Source: Aedes albopictus
Taxonomy: Eukaryota > Arthropoda > Insecta > Diptera > Culicidae
Length of the DNA stretch: 64,000 nt
Assembly (NCBI RefSeq): GCF_035046485.1
Contig: NC_085138.1
Location: 290,638,256 to 290,702,255 of the forward strand
Direction: 5' to 3'
Shown: in pieces, positions 22,371 to 35,189 of the stretch
Numbering within the stretch: position 1 is the first letter of the stretch
How the letters are laid out: each line of letters opens with the position of its first letter
The notes under the pieces: generated by a model
Database searches by the model: none
Seen by the model: only the letters and a program-made list of their open reading frames with translations
What the model was told of the DNA's origin: nothing
Translations under genes and position numbers: made by a program

Positions 22371-22702
22371 CCTTCTTCTTCTTCCATTTCTTCTTCTTCT
22401 TCTTCTTCTTCTGTATGGCTCTACGTTCCCACTGGAACTTAGTGTTCTTTGAGCACTTCCACAGCTATTAATTGGAGGGCTTTTTTTGCCAGCCAATGCA
22501 TGAATTAGTATACTGTGAGGCAAGCACAATGATACACTATGCCCAGGCAGACACGAATGCCACTTAAGTGGTAAAGTGTCTTAAATATATAGTAATAATA
22601 ACTATGCCCAGGGAGTCGAGAAAATTTTCCCAACCGGAACGGGAATCGAACCCGCCGTCTCTGGATTGGCGATCCAAAGCCTTAACCACTAGGCTAACTG
22701 GA
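22371..22702 (-). mobile_element. tRNA-derived SINE, Feilai-like body
   Basis: A minus-strand tRNA-like head lies at 22632-22702 with A box near 22686-22697 and B box GGGTTCGATTCCC (22641-22653). The body resembles the Feilai copies (TTGAGCACTTCCACAGCTAT, ACACTATGCCCAGG) but is diverged. It ends in a GAAGAA microsatellite (22376-22411 on the plus strand as TTC repeats) serving as its 3' tail. Confidence 0.65.
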
Positions 22703-23573
22703 AACCGGCCCCCATGAACTTAAGAGGAAAGGCAGTGGCGCGCCCGAGATTTGTCTGTGGTGTTCTCTGGTGCGCGCGGCTAACTATTTTAGCATTTTTG
22801 GCAATTATTGGTCAAATTTTTAAGGATTTGGAATCAATCCGTCTCTTCGAAATTGATTGAAGATCATTTTCTGTGAAGAAACCACTTTGATTAGACTTTT
22901 AGTTTTGGCTGGAATGTCTTTTTAGTGACGAAAAACTTCCAACATCTTATGACATTTCTACTTATTTTGTGTGCCAGAGACCGATTTCGGCCAAATTTAG
23001 AAAATCGGAAACAATCCGTCGATAGAGAATTTCATAAAGAATAATCTAATTAAATAAAAATTACGATAAAAAATCTCTGAAATTCTCGAAGCTCTTTAGA
23101 ATCCGCATCAATAATAAGCAAAAATCTCAAAAATCTTTCCATTTCTTGAGGTACGATCGCCTCGAAACGACCGATGAACCCATCGTAGCAGACCAATGAA
23201 TTCATGGAGTAATCCATGTAGCAGAATAAATCATCGGTCAATTCGGAAGGATTCTACAAATTCTTCTATTTTGAAATATATAAAAAGTATATATTTTGCA
23301 AAAACTATGATAAAAGAAAAATAAATTCTTTCGAAACCATCTTGTTTTCGTCATTCGAAAGTTGTTTTGGCAGATTGATTTATAATTCTATTTCGATAAC
23401 TGGGTTGACAAGGTATTCTATTGAGTACATGACAATGGGATTCATAAACAAATTAGCTCGTATTCAAATAGGTTGCTCACTATCACCGCCTAGTATTTAT
23501 TTTAATTTATATTTTCTTTGTATTTTTACTATTTTCAATTTTGTTTCCAACTGTTTGGTAAAAGCAGTCGACC
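22703..23573. other. Unassigned intergenic sequence
   Basis: No gene or clear element up to the outer end of the large inverted repeat. Confidence 0.4.
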
Positions 23574-24395
23574 AAACCACAGCCACACCCTAGTCGTAGA
23601 AATGAACTCGATCCTTCCGAACGCAGCGTAGGACATGCATGTGTTGATGCGCTGTTGCGGGTGCGGGCGTTGCACCCAAGATTATTTGATTTTTTTATAT
23701 GAAAGTATATACTTTTGTATATGCCAAAAGATTCCTTATAAAATTTCCGATCTGATGGTGCAATTTAGAATACTGAAAAAATAAGTTCGTAGCATACTTT
23801 TTGCTTTTCCAATTCGAGCGCAAACGTTCCCCGCTGTAACAGCAGCATGCGGGTGCGAGGTGAGAATCGAAAATCCGGCTGGCTGGACAAACAAAAACGC
23901 AATGTGTTCATCTCATCGAACGGTACATTCATTTTCTGTTTCGACGGACCGGCGGGCGGGTATGGTACTTGCTAACACAACACGTGATAGTTAGTTGAAA
24001 TGGGAAATTCTTTCAACACTTTTTTTTAATATGTCGGCAATAATTACATACGTTCTTTTATTGAAAGAACATTTTATGTATGAGAAAAAATAATCAGTGA
24101 ACGATTTTCTAGAAATGACATACCTTTTTGAATATTTTTTCATTAATCTGATGATATTGAATTTCTTATCATCTTTGGGCTTGCAAAGATATACCAGCAC
24201 CGCACAAAGATTATTTTCTTTACAAAATCCATTATTATTTAAAATAGCAAGATCATAAATGTAGGAAGTGATCTATGGGTGTAACTGAAAATTCTGACAA
24301 ATTAAAATATTATCAATAAGAAACCCGAATCTTGAGAGATCAGAAAAATGATCTTCTGATTCATAAACGACGGAAGTTTTCTCTGAGTAAAGCTG
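23574..24395. repeat. Left terminal inverted repeat of a 15.6-kb structure
   Basis: About 820 bp are repeated in reverse complement at 37833-39158 with near identity. A chance 69-residue frame (23991-24200) is identical in both arms. The outermost ~20 bp (from AAACCACAGCCACACCCTAG) differ at two positions from the right end. There is no target duplication at the flanks. This arm has the empty site of the hAT-like MITE found in the other arm. Confidence 0.9.
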
Positions 24396-24720
24396 TACAT
24401 TCTAGAAAAATCCAAGAATGGTCAGATAAAATCTCTAATCTTTAAAGATTAGTAAAATGATCTTTATATCATAAGCGTAGAAATGTTTCTCTGAGTAAAG
24501 CTAAACATTCTTGCAAATTATCAAGATGATCAGTAAGAATCCCGAATTTTGAGAGATTACCCAAATGTTCTTCATATTTATAAACGAAGAAATTTTTCTT
24601 GGGTGAAGCTGAAAATTCTCAAGATGGTCAGTACCCAAGAATCCCGAATCTAGAAAAATTAGTAAAATGATCATCATATTCATAAGCGAAAAAAGTTTTC
24701 TCTGTGTGAAGCTGAAAAGT
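24300..24720. repeat. ~110-bp subterminal tandem repeats
   Basis: Four diverged units carry TCTGAGTAAAGCTGAAAATT-like and AGTAAGAATCCCGAATCT-like segments (near 24318, 24435, 24533 and 24645). They lie between the terminal inverted repeat and the 24-bp array. The right side has about one unit (37790-37880). Confidence 0.7.
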
Positions 24721-27449
24721 CTTGGAATTCTTCTGGGAATTCCTCCAGGAATTCTTCTGAGAATCCTGCAGAAGTTCCCTCTGGAAAATCCTCCAAGAGC
24801 TTTGCTGGCTGATTGCCTGGAAATTGCTTCAGAAGTTTCTTCCGAACCTCATGAGGAACTCCTGGAGGAATTTCCAGAGGAAATTCTGGAGGAACTCCCA
24901 GTGGAATTCCTGAAAAAACCCTGATGATGTCCTGGCGGAATTCCCTGAGAAATTCCTGGAGGAATTCTCTGAGAAATAGCTGGAGGAATTCCCATATCTA
25001 TTCCTAGAAGAATTTCTGTAAGAATTCCTGGAGGAACTCTTTGAAGAATTCATAGAGCAATTTCTGAAGGAATTCCCTGAGCAGTTTCTAGAAGAATTCC
25101 AGGAGGATTTCCCTGATAAAATTCTGGAGGAATTCGTGGAGCAGTATCTGGAAGATTTCCTGGATGAATTTCTAAAGTAATTCCTGAATGTTTCTGGAAG
25201 ACTTCTCAGAGGAATGCCAGGATAAATTCTAACGGCAACTCCTGGAGGAATTTCCAGAGGAATTCCTGGAGGAATTTCCAGAGAAATTCCTGGAGGAATT
25301 TCCAGGGGACTGCCTGGAGGAATTTCCAGAGGAATTCCTGGTAGAATTTCTAGAGGAATTCTTGCAGGGATTTCCAGAGGAATTTCCAGACGAATTCCTT
25401 TCAAAGGGATTCCTCACGGACCTTCCAGAGAAATTCATGAAGATTTTCTAGAGCAATTCCAAGGGTAATTTTCAACACAATTTCTAAAGGAATTTTCAGA
25501 GGAACTCCTGGAAGAATCTCCGAAGGAATTCTTGGAGGAACATTCAGAGAAATTCCTGCTAAAATTTCCAGAGGAACTCCTAAATAAACTTCTAGGAAAT
25601 TCTGAAGGAATTTTAAGACGAGTTCCTAAAGGAATTTTCAGGAATTCCTGGAGGAATTTCCAAAGAAACTCATGGAGGAAATTCCAAAGGAATTCCAGGA
25701 TTAATTTTCTAAGGAATTCCTGGCGAGTTTTCCTGAAAAATTCGTGAAAGAATTATCAAAGAGAAACTGATGGGAATTTTCAAAGGAATTCCTCGAGGAA
25801 TATGCAAAGGAATTTCCACATGAAATTCTGAAGGAATTTCCAGAGTAATTTCTGGAAAAAGTTTCAAAGGAATTGCTAGAGGAATTTTCATAAAAACACC
25901 TGAAGAAATTTTCAGAGAAATTCCTAGAGGAATTTCCAGATGAATTCTTGGAGGAATTTCCGGAGGCATTCCTGAAGGAATTTCCAAAGGAATTCCTAGA
26001 GGAATTTCTATAGGAATTCCCGGAAGAATTTCCAGAGAAATTCCTGGAGGAATTTTCAGAGGAATTTCTGAAAGAACTTTTAGAGGAATGCCTGAAGGAA
26101 TTACCTGAGGAATTCCTGAAGGAATTTCCAGAGGAATTTCTCTGGGAATTCCCCCAGGAATTGCTCTGGAAATTCCTCCAGGAGTTTCTCTGGGAATTCC
26201 TCCAGAATTTCATCTAGCCAATTCCAGGAATTCCTCTAGGAATTCCTCCAGGAATTTCGAGAGGAATTCCTCTGGAAATTCCTCCAGTAATTCCTCCGAG
26301 AATTTCTCCGGAAATTCCACTAAAAAATCCTCTGGAAATTCCTTCAGGAATGCCTCAGGAAAATCCTTTGGAAATTCCTGTTGAAATTTAATCAGGAAGT
26401 CGTCTGTAAATTCCTTCAGGAATTCCTCTGGAATTTCCTCCAGGTATTCTTTTGGAAGTTCCTCCAGGAATTCCTCTGGAAATTTCTCCGGAAATTCCTC
26501 TGGAAATTCATCCGGAAATTCCTCTGGAAATTCATCCGGAAATTCCTCTGGAAATTCCTCCGGAAATTCCTCTGGAAAATCTTCCAGGAATTCCTCTGGA
26601 AATTTCTTCAGGAATTCCTCTGGAAATTTCTTCAGGAATTCCTCTGGAAATTCCTTCAGGAATTCCTCTGGAAATTCCTTCAGGAATTCCTCTGGAAATT
26701 CCTTCAGGAATTCCTCTGGAAATTCCTTCAAAAATTCCTCTGGAAATTCCTTCAAGAATTCCTGTGGAAATTCCTTCAGGAATTCCTCTGGAAATTCCTT
26801 CAGGAATTCCTCTGGGAATTCCTTCAGGAATTCCTCTGGGAATTCCTTCAGGAATTCCTCTGGGAATTCCTTCAGGAATTCCTCTGGGAATTCCTTCAGG
26901 AATTCCTCTGGAAATTCCTCCAGGAATTCCTCTGGAAATTTCTCCAGGAATTCATCTGGGAATTTCTCTGGAAATTCCTCCAGGATACCTGTGGAATTCA
27001 TCTGGAAATTCCTCTGGAAATTCCTCCAGGAATTCCTCTGGAAATTTCTCCAGGAATTCATCTGGGAATTTCTCTGGAAATTCCTCCAGGATACCTGTGG
27101 AATTCATCTGGAAATTCCTCTGGAAATTTTCCGGAAATTCTTCCAGGAATTCCTCTGGAAATTCCACCGTGAATTCCTCTGGAAATTCCTCCCGGAGTTC
27201 CTCTGGAAATTCCTCCAGGAATTCCTCTGCAAATTCTTCCAGGAATTCTTTGGGAAATTTCTTTAGGAATTCTCTGGAAATTCTTTCCGAATTCCTCTGG
27301 AAATTCCTCCGTGAATTCCTCTGGAAATTCCTTCAGGAATTCCTCTAGAAATTCCTCCAGGAATTCCTCTGGAAATTCTTCCAGGAATTCCTCTGAAAAT
27401 TCTTTCGGGAATTTTTCTGGAAATTTCTTCAGGAACTCCTGTCAATTTC

Positions 27450-29670
27450 ATTACGAATTTGGCTAGACATTCCTTCAGAAATTCCTCTGGAAATTCCTCC
27501 AGGAATTTCTCTGGATATTCCTCCAGGAATTCTTCCAGAAATTCCTCCATTCGTTCCTCTGGAAATTCCTTCAGGAATTCCTCTAGAAATTCCTCCAGCA
27601 ATTCCTCTGGAAATTCCTCGAAGAATTCATCTGGAAATTCCTCGAAGAATTCATTTGGAAATTCCTCTAGGAATTTCTCTGGAAATTCCTTAAGGAGTTT
27701 TTATAAAAAATCCACCATGGATTCCTTTGGAAATTTGTCCAGGTATTACTCTGGAAATTTTTTCAGAAATTCTTATGCAAATTCCTTTGAAAATTCCTTC
27801 AGGAATTCCTTCGAAAAAATCCTCAAGAATTTCTCAGGAAGTCCTTTCAGGAACTCCTTAGGAACTCATCCTGGAATTCTTTTGGAAGTTTCTCCAGGAG
27901 TTTCTTTGGAAACGACTTTCAGGAATTCCTGACAATTCCTTTAGGAATTTGACTAGAAATTCCTTCAGAATTTCCCCAGGAAGTTTATCTTGGAGTTCCT
28001 CTGAAAATTTTAGCAGCAATTCCTCTGGAAATCCTACAGGAATTTCTTCGGGAATTCTTCTAGAAATTCCTTCAGATACTGTTTTGAAAATTACCCTAGG
28101 AATTTCTCTTGAGACTCTTCCACGAATTTTTCTGAAAATTCCGTCAGGAATTCCTTTGAAAATTCCTTTAGAAAATTCCTCTAAAAGTTCACTCAAATTC
28201 CTCCAGGAATTCCTCCTGGCATTCCTCTGGAAATTTCTTAAGGAATTCCTCTGGAAATCCCTCCAGAAATTCCTCTGGAAATCCTTCCACAAACTTCTCC
28301 AGCAATTCCCTTCATAGTTTCTCTAGTTAATCACCACGGCATCCTTTCTCTGGGACTTCCTCCAAGAATTCCTCTGGGAATTGCTCCAATTCCTGGGGGA
28401 TATTCGTCCAGGAAATCTTCCAGAAATTCCTCCATTTGTTCCTCTAGCAATTCCTTCAGGAATTCTTCTGGAAATTCCTCGAGGAATTCATCAGGAAATT
28501 CCTCAAAGAATTTATTTGGAAATCCCTCAGGAGTTTTTATGAATATTCCACCAGGAATTCCTTTGGAAATTTTTCCAGATATTACTCTGGAAATTCCTTC
28601 AGAAATTCCTATGCAAATTCCTTTGAAAATTTCTCCTGGAATTCTTCTGAGAATTCCTCCAGGAATTGGAGCAATTTCCAGAGGAATTCTTGGAGGAAGT
28701 CCCAGAGAAAGGATGCCGAGGTGATTAACTAGAGAAATTATGAGTGGAAATGCTAGAGAAGTTTGTGGAAGAATTTCCAGAGGAATTTCAGGAGAGATTT
28801 CCAGAGGAATTCCTGAAGGAATTTCCAGAGGAATTCCATGAGGAATTCCCGGAGGAATTTCCAGAGGAATTCCTGAGGGAACTATCAGATGAATTCTCTA
28901 AAGGAATTTTCAAAGGAATTCCTGACGGAATTTCCAGACAAATTCGTGGAAGAGTTTCTACAGAAATTCCTACGGTAATTTACAAAACAATACCTGAAGA
29001 AATTTCTAGAAGAATTCCTGGAAGAATTCCCGAAAAAATTCCTGGAGGGACTTCCAGAGCAATTGCTGCTAAAATTTTCAGAGGAACTCCAAGTTAAACT
29101 TCCAGGGGAATTTCTGAAGGAATTTCTAGACAAATTCCTAAAGGAATTGTAAGGAATTCATGAAAGTAGTTTCCAAAGAAATTCCTGGAGGAACTTCCAA
29201 AAGAATTCCAGGATGAATTTCCTAAGAAGTTCCTGGAAGGATTTCCTGAGAAATTCTTGGGGATTTTTTCGAAGGAATTCCTGAAGGAATTTTCAAAGGA
29301 ATCCGCATTGGAATTTCTGAAAAATATTCAAGAGTAATACCTGGACAAATTACCAAAGGAATTCCTGGTGGAATTTTTATTAAAACTCCTTAAGGAATTT
29401 CCAGAAAAACTCCTGGAGGAATTTCCATATGATTTCCTGAAGGAATTTCCAAATGAATTCTTGGAGGAATTTCCAGATGAATTCTTCGAGAAATTTCCAG
29501 AGGAATTCCTGGAGGAATTTCCAGAGGAATTCCTGAAGGAATTGCTAGAGAAACGAATGGAGGAATTTCTGGAAGAATTCCCGGAGGAATTTCCAGAGAA
29601 ATTCCTGGAGGAATTTCCAGAGAAATTCCTGGAGGAATTTCCAGAGAAATCTCTGAAGGAATGTCTAGCC
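27450..29670. repeat. Large imperfect palindrome inside the 24-bp array
   Basis: Landmarks in the left arm recur inverted in the right: GGCTAGACATTCCTTCAG (27450) with its complement near 29650, and CGGCATCC..CTGGGACTTCCTCC (28337) with its complement near 28685-28720. The centre is near 28525 with a ~250-bp spacer. Confidence 0.7.
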
Positions 29671-31839
29671 AAATTCGTAAAAAAATTGTCAGGAATTCCT
29701 GAATAAAATTCCCGGAGGAATTTTCAGATTAATTACCGGAAGAATTTCCAGATGAATTCCTGGAGGGATTTTCAGAGGAATTCCTGGAGGAATTTCCAGA
29801 GGAATTCCTGAAGGAATTTCTAGAGGAATTCACGGAGGAATTTCCAGAGGAATTCCGGGAAGAATTTCCAGAGAATTCCTAAAGAAATTTCTCGAAGAAT
29901 TCCCGGAAGAATTTGAAGAGGAATTCTTTGAGGAATTTCCAAAGGAACTCCGGGAGGAATTTCCAGAGAAATTCACGGTGGAATTTCCAGAGGAATTTCT
30001 GGAAGAATTTCCGGAGAATTTTAAGAAGAATTTCCAGATGAATTCCTAGAGAAATTTCCACAGGAATTTCTGGAGGAATTTCCAGAGAAATTCCTAGAGG
30101 CATTTCCAGAGGAATTTCTGGAGGAATTTCCAGAGGAATTCCTGGAGGAATTTTCAGAGGAATTCCTGGAGGAATTTCGAGAGGAATTCCTGGAAGAATT
30201 TCCAGAGGAATCCCTGGAGGAATTGCCAGAGGAATTCCTGGAGGAATTTCCAGAGGAATTTCCAGAGGAATTCCTGAAGGAATTTCCTTAATAATTCCTG
30301 GAGGAATTTCCAGATGAATTCCTGAAGGAATTTCCAGAAGAATTCCTGGAGGAATTTCCAGAGGAATTCCTGAAGGAATTTCCAGAGGAATTCCTTGAGG
30401 AATTTCCAGAGGTATTCCTGGAGGAATTTCCAAAGGAATTCCTGGAAGAATTTCCAGAGGAATTCCTGGACGAATTTCCAGAGGAATTCCTGGAGGAATT
30501 TCCAGAGGAAGTCCTGGAGGAATTTCCAGAAGAATTCCTGGAGGAATTTCCAGAGGAATTCCTGAAGAAATTTCCAGATGAATTCCTGGAGGAATATCCA
30601 GAAGAATTTCTGGAGGAATTCCTGAAGGACTTTCCTTAAGAATTCCTAGAGGAATTTCCAGAGGAATTCCTGGAGGAATTTCCAGAGGAATTTCTGGAGG
30701 AATTTCCAGAGGAATTCCTGGACCAATTTCCAGAGGAATTCCTGGAGGAATTTCCAGAGGAATTCCGGAAAGAATTTCGAGAGGAATCCCTTGTGGAAGT
30801 TCCAGAGGAATTCCTGGAGGAATTTCCATAGGAATTCCTGGAGGAATTTCCAGAGAAATTCCTGAAGAAATATCCAGAAGAATTCCTGGAAGAATATCCA
30901 GAGGAATCCCTGGAGGAATTTCCATATGAATTCCTGAAGGAATTTCCAGAGCATTTCCTGGAGGAATTTCCAGAGGAATTCCTGGAGGAATTTTTAGAGG
31001 AAATCTTGGAGAAATTTCCAGACGAATTCCTGGAGAAATTTCCAGACGAATTCCTGGAGGAATTTCCAGGCGAATTCCTGTAAAAATTTCCAGACGAATT
31101 CCTGGAGGAATTTCCAGAGGAATTTCTGGAGGAATTTCCAGAGGAATTTTTGAACGAATTCCTGGAGGAATTTCCAGAGAAATTCCTGGAGGAATTTCCA
31201 GAGGAATTTCGGGAGGAATTGCCAGAGGAATTTTTAGAGGAATTCCTGGAGGAATATCCATAGCAATTCCTGGAGAAATTTCCAGACGAATTCCTGGACC
31301 AATTTCCAGAGGAATTCCTGGAGAAATTTCCAGAGGAATTCCTGGAGGAATTTCCAGAGGAATTTCGGGAGGAATTTCCAGAGGAATTTTTGGAGGAATT
31401 TTTAGAGGAATTCCTGGAGGAATATCCATAGCAATTCCTGGAGAAATTTCCAGACGAACTCCTGGAGGAATTTCCAGACGAACTCCTGGAGAAATTTTCA
31501 GACGAATTCCAGACGAATTCCAGAGGATTTCTTGGAGGAATTTCCAGATGAATTTCTGGAGGAATTTTTAGAGGAATTCTTGGAGGAATTTCCATAGAAA
31601 TTCCTGAAGGAATTACAAGAGGATTTTCTAGATGAATCCCTGAAGGAATTTCAAGAGAATTTTCTAGAGCAATTTCCAGAGGAATTCCTCTCGAAATTCC
31701 TGGAGGAATTCCAAGAGGAATTTCTGAAGGAATTCCCAGAAAAAATCCTAGAGGAACTCCCAGAGCAATTCCGGGGGTTATTCCCAGAGAAATTTTCTGG
31801 AATGTCCTTCAGGAATTACTCTGGAGAATCCTTCAGGAA

Positions 31840-33600
31840 TTTCTCTGGAAATTCCTTCAGAAATTCTGATAAAAATTATTCTAGGAATTTCTCTAGAATC
31901 TCTTCCAGGAATTTCTCTGGAAATTATGTCAGGAATCCTTTTGAAAATTCCTTTTGAAAATTCCTCGGGAAACTCCATCAGGAATTCGTCTGGAAATTCC
32001 TCCAAGAATTCCTCTAGAAAATTCTTTGACAAATTCTCCAGCAATTCTCCTCAGAATTTCTCTTGTTAATCACCTCGTCATCCTTCCTCTGGGACTTCCT
32101 CCAAGGACTCACCTGGGACTTCGTCCAATAATTCCTCTGAGAATTGCTCCAGAATTTCCTATGAAAATTTTGCCAGAAACTGCACTGAAAATTTCACAAA
32201 AAAATGCGCTGGGAATTCCTCTGGAAGTTTCTCCAAAAGTTGCTGTTGGAATTTATTAGGTATTCCTCTGGAAAGTTTTCCAGAAACATCCAGGAATTAC
32301 TTTGGAAATTCATCGAGGAATTTCTCTAGGAAATCTTCCAGGAAATCTTCCAGATCCTGCTCCACGAATTCCTGCATAATTTTATCAAGGAAATCCTCCT
32401 GGAACTCTTCTAGAAACTGCTCAGGGAATTCCTTCAGAAATTTCTCTATGAATTCTTCTAAGAATTTCTCCAGAAATTCTTCTAAGAATTTCTCCAGGAA
32501 TTCTTTTTGGAATTCTTCCAGCAATTCTTCTAGGAATAGATGTGGAATTCCTGTAGGAAATCCCAGAGGAATGCCTGTAGGAATTCCCGGAGGAATACCT
32601 GGAGGAATTCCTGGAGGAATTCATAGAGGAATTTCCAGAGGTATTCCTGGAGAAATTCCCAGAGGAATCCCTGAAGGAATTCCCAGAGGATTTCCTGAAG
32701 GAATTCCCAGAGGATTTCCTGGAGGAAATCCCAGATGAATTCCTGGAGGAAATCCCAGAGGAATTCTTGGAGGAATTTCCAGAGGAATTCCTGAAGGAAT
32801 TTCGAGAGGAATTCCTGGAGGAATTTTCAGAGGAATTCCTGGAGGAATTTTCAGATGAGTTCCTGAAGAAATTTCTAGAGGAATTCCCGGAGGAATTGCC
32901 AGATGAATTCCTGGAAGAATTCCTGAAGGAATTCCCAGGAGTTCGCTCCTGGAGGAGTCCCTAGAGAAAACTATAGCCATGAGAGAACTCCTGGAGAAAT
33001 CTCCAGTAGAATTATCTTGAGGAATCTTCAGATCGAACACCAAGAGGAATCTCTAGAAGTAATTCCTGGAGGAATCCTCTAGAAGAATTCTCATAAAGGG
33101 ATTGCTTGAGGAATCCCCTGATGGTACTTTTGAAGGAATTCCCAAAATTTTCAGAGGGAACTCTTGGAGGAGTTTCTCATAGGGCACTCCTGGAGAAAAT
33201 TACCAGTGGAAGCTCCTAAAAGAATTCTTCAAAGAACTCTTGTAGCAATTTTGGAGCTAAGGAACCAGAAAAAACTCCTGCAGGGATTACAAAAGAGAAC
33301 ACTGGAGAAATTAACCAGAGGGAACACCAGGAGGATTCCCAGATGGATCCTCCGGAGGAATCTCCAAAGAAAACTCCTGGTAAAATCCCCAAAGGGAACA
33401 CCTGGAGAAAATTCCCAATGAAAACTCGTTGAGAAGTTCCGCAATGAGAGTTCCTGTAGAAATTCCCCAAAGAGAACATTTAGAGAAATGCCCAGGAGAA
33501 ATTTCTGAAGAATCTGCAGAAGAAACCCCGAAAGCAATCCCCAGTAAGAACTCCTAGAGGAATTACCAAAAAAAACTTACTTGTGAATTCCTGAAGGATT
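31840..33600. repeat. Higher-order segmental duplication in the array, copy A
   Basis: Near-identical in order and orientation to 35190-36625, including non-repeat landmarks such as CACCTCGTCATCC, AATAGATGTGGAATTCCTG, GAACACCAAGAGGAATCTCT and GGGATTACAAAAGAGAACAC. It contains its own orientation switch. Confidence 0.8.
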
Positions 33601-35189
33601 TTCCAGAGGAATTCCTGAAAGAATTTCCAGAGAAATTCCTGAAGGAATTTCCAGAGGAATTTCTGAAGGAATTTCCAGAGGAAATCCTGAAGGAATTTTC
33701 AGAGGAAATCCTGGCGGAATTTCCAGAGGAATTCCTGACGGAAATTTCAGAGGAATTTCTCAAGGAATTCCCAGAGAAATTTCTCTGGAATGTCCTTCAG
33801 GAATTCCTCTGGAAATTCCTTCAGGAATTCCTTTGAAAATTCCTTCAGGAATTTCTCTGGAAATTTCTTCAGAAATTGTTTTGGAAATTCTTTCCAGAAT
33901 TCCTCTGGAAATTCCTCCGGAAATTCCTCTGGAAATTTCTCCAGGAATCCCTTCGGAAATTCCTACAAGAAATTCCTTTGAAAATTCCTAAAGCAATTCT
34001 CTAGAAATTCTTCCCGGAATTCCTCTGGAAAGTCCTCCCAGAATTCCTCTGGAAATTTCTTCAGGAATTCCTCTGAAAATTCCTCCAGGAATCCCTTTGG
34101 AAATTCCACCGGGAATTCCTCTGGAAAATCTTCCAGAAATTCCTCTGGAAATTCCTTCACGAATTCCACTGGAAATTTCTCCAGTAATTCCTCTGGAAAT
34201 TCCTTCAGGAATCCCTTTGGAAATTCCTCCAGGAATTCCTCTGGAAATTGCTTCAGGAATTCCTCTGGAAGTTCCTTCAGGAATTCCTCTGGAAATCCCT
34301 CTGGAAATTCCTGCAAGAATTCCTCTGGAAATTCCTCCAGTAATTCCTCTGGAAATTTTTCCACAAACTTCTCCAGTAATTCCCCTCAGCATTTTTTTAG
34401 TTAATCACATCGGCATGCTTCCTCTGGGACTTCCTCCAAGAATTCATCTGGGACTTCCTCTGGTAATCGCTGCAAAATTTTCTTTGAAATTTTCGCCAGA
34501 AGTTGCACTGAAAATTTCATCTGAAATTGCCCTGGGTATTCCTCTGGAAGTTCCTTCAGGAACTCTTCCAAGAATTCCTCTAGAAATTTCTCCAGGAATT
34601 CCTCTGGAAATTACTCCAGGAATTCCTCTGGAAATTCCTCCAGGAATTCCTCTGGAAATTCCTTCGGGATTTCCTCTGGCAATTCTTCCAGTATTTCCTC
34701 TGGAAATTTCTCCAGGAATTTTTCTGGAAATTCCTTCAGGAATTCCTCTGGAAATTCCTTCAAGAATTCACTTGGAAATTCCTCTAGGTATTCCTCTGGA
34801 AATTCCTTCAGGAGTTTTTATGAAAATACTTCCAGAAATTTCTTTGGAAATTTTTCAGGAATAACTCTGGAAATTCCTTCAGAAATTCCTGTGCAAATTC
34901 CTTTGAAAATTCTACCAGGAATTCCTTTGAAAATTTCCCTAAGAATTTCTTTTGAAATTCTTCCACGAATTTTTCTTAGGAAATTTATCCTGGAATTCCT
35001 TTGCAAGTTCCTCCAGGAATTTCTTTGGAAATCCCTTTAGGAATTCCTGATTATTCCTTTAGGAATTTATCTAGAAATTCCTTCAGAAATTCCTCTAGAA
35101 GTTTATCTAGGAGCTCCTCTGGAAATCTTAGCAGGAGTTCCTCTGGAAGTTCCTCCAAGAATTTCTTCGGGAATTCTTCCAGGAATTCC

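Noticed and set aside
23991..24200. 69-residue frame identical at 23991-24200 (minus) and 38019-38228 (plus) as a conserved gene
   Set aside because: It is identical because the inverted repeats are identical; composition is AT-rich chance coding with no known motif.
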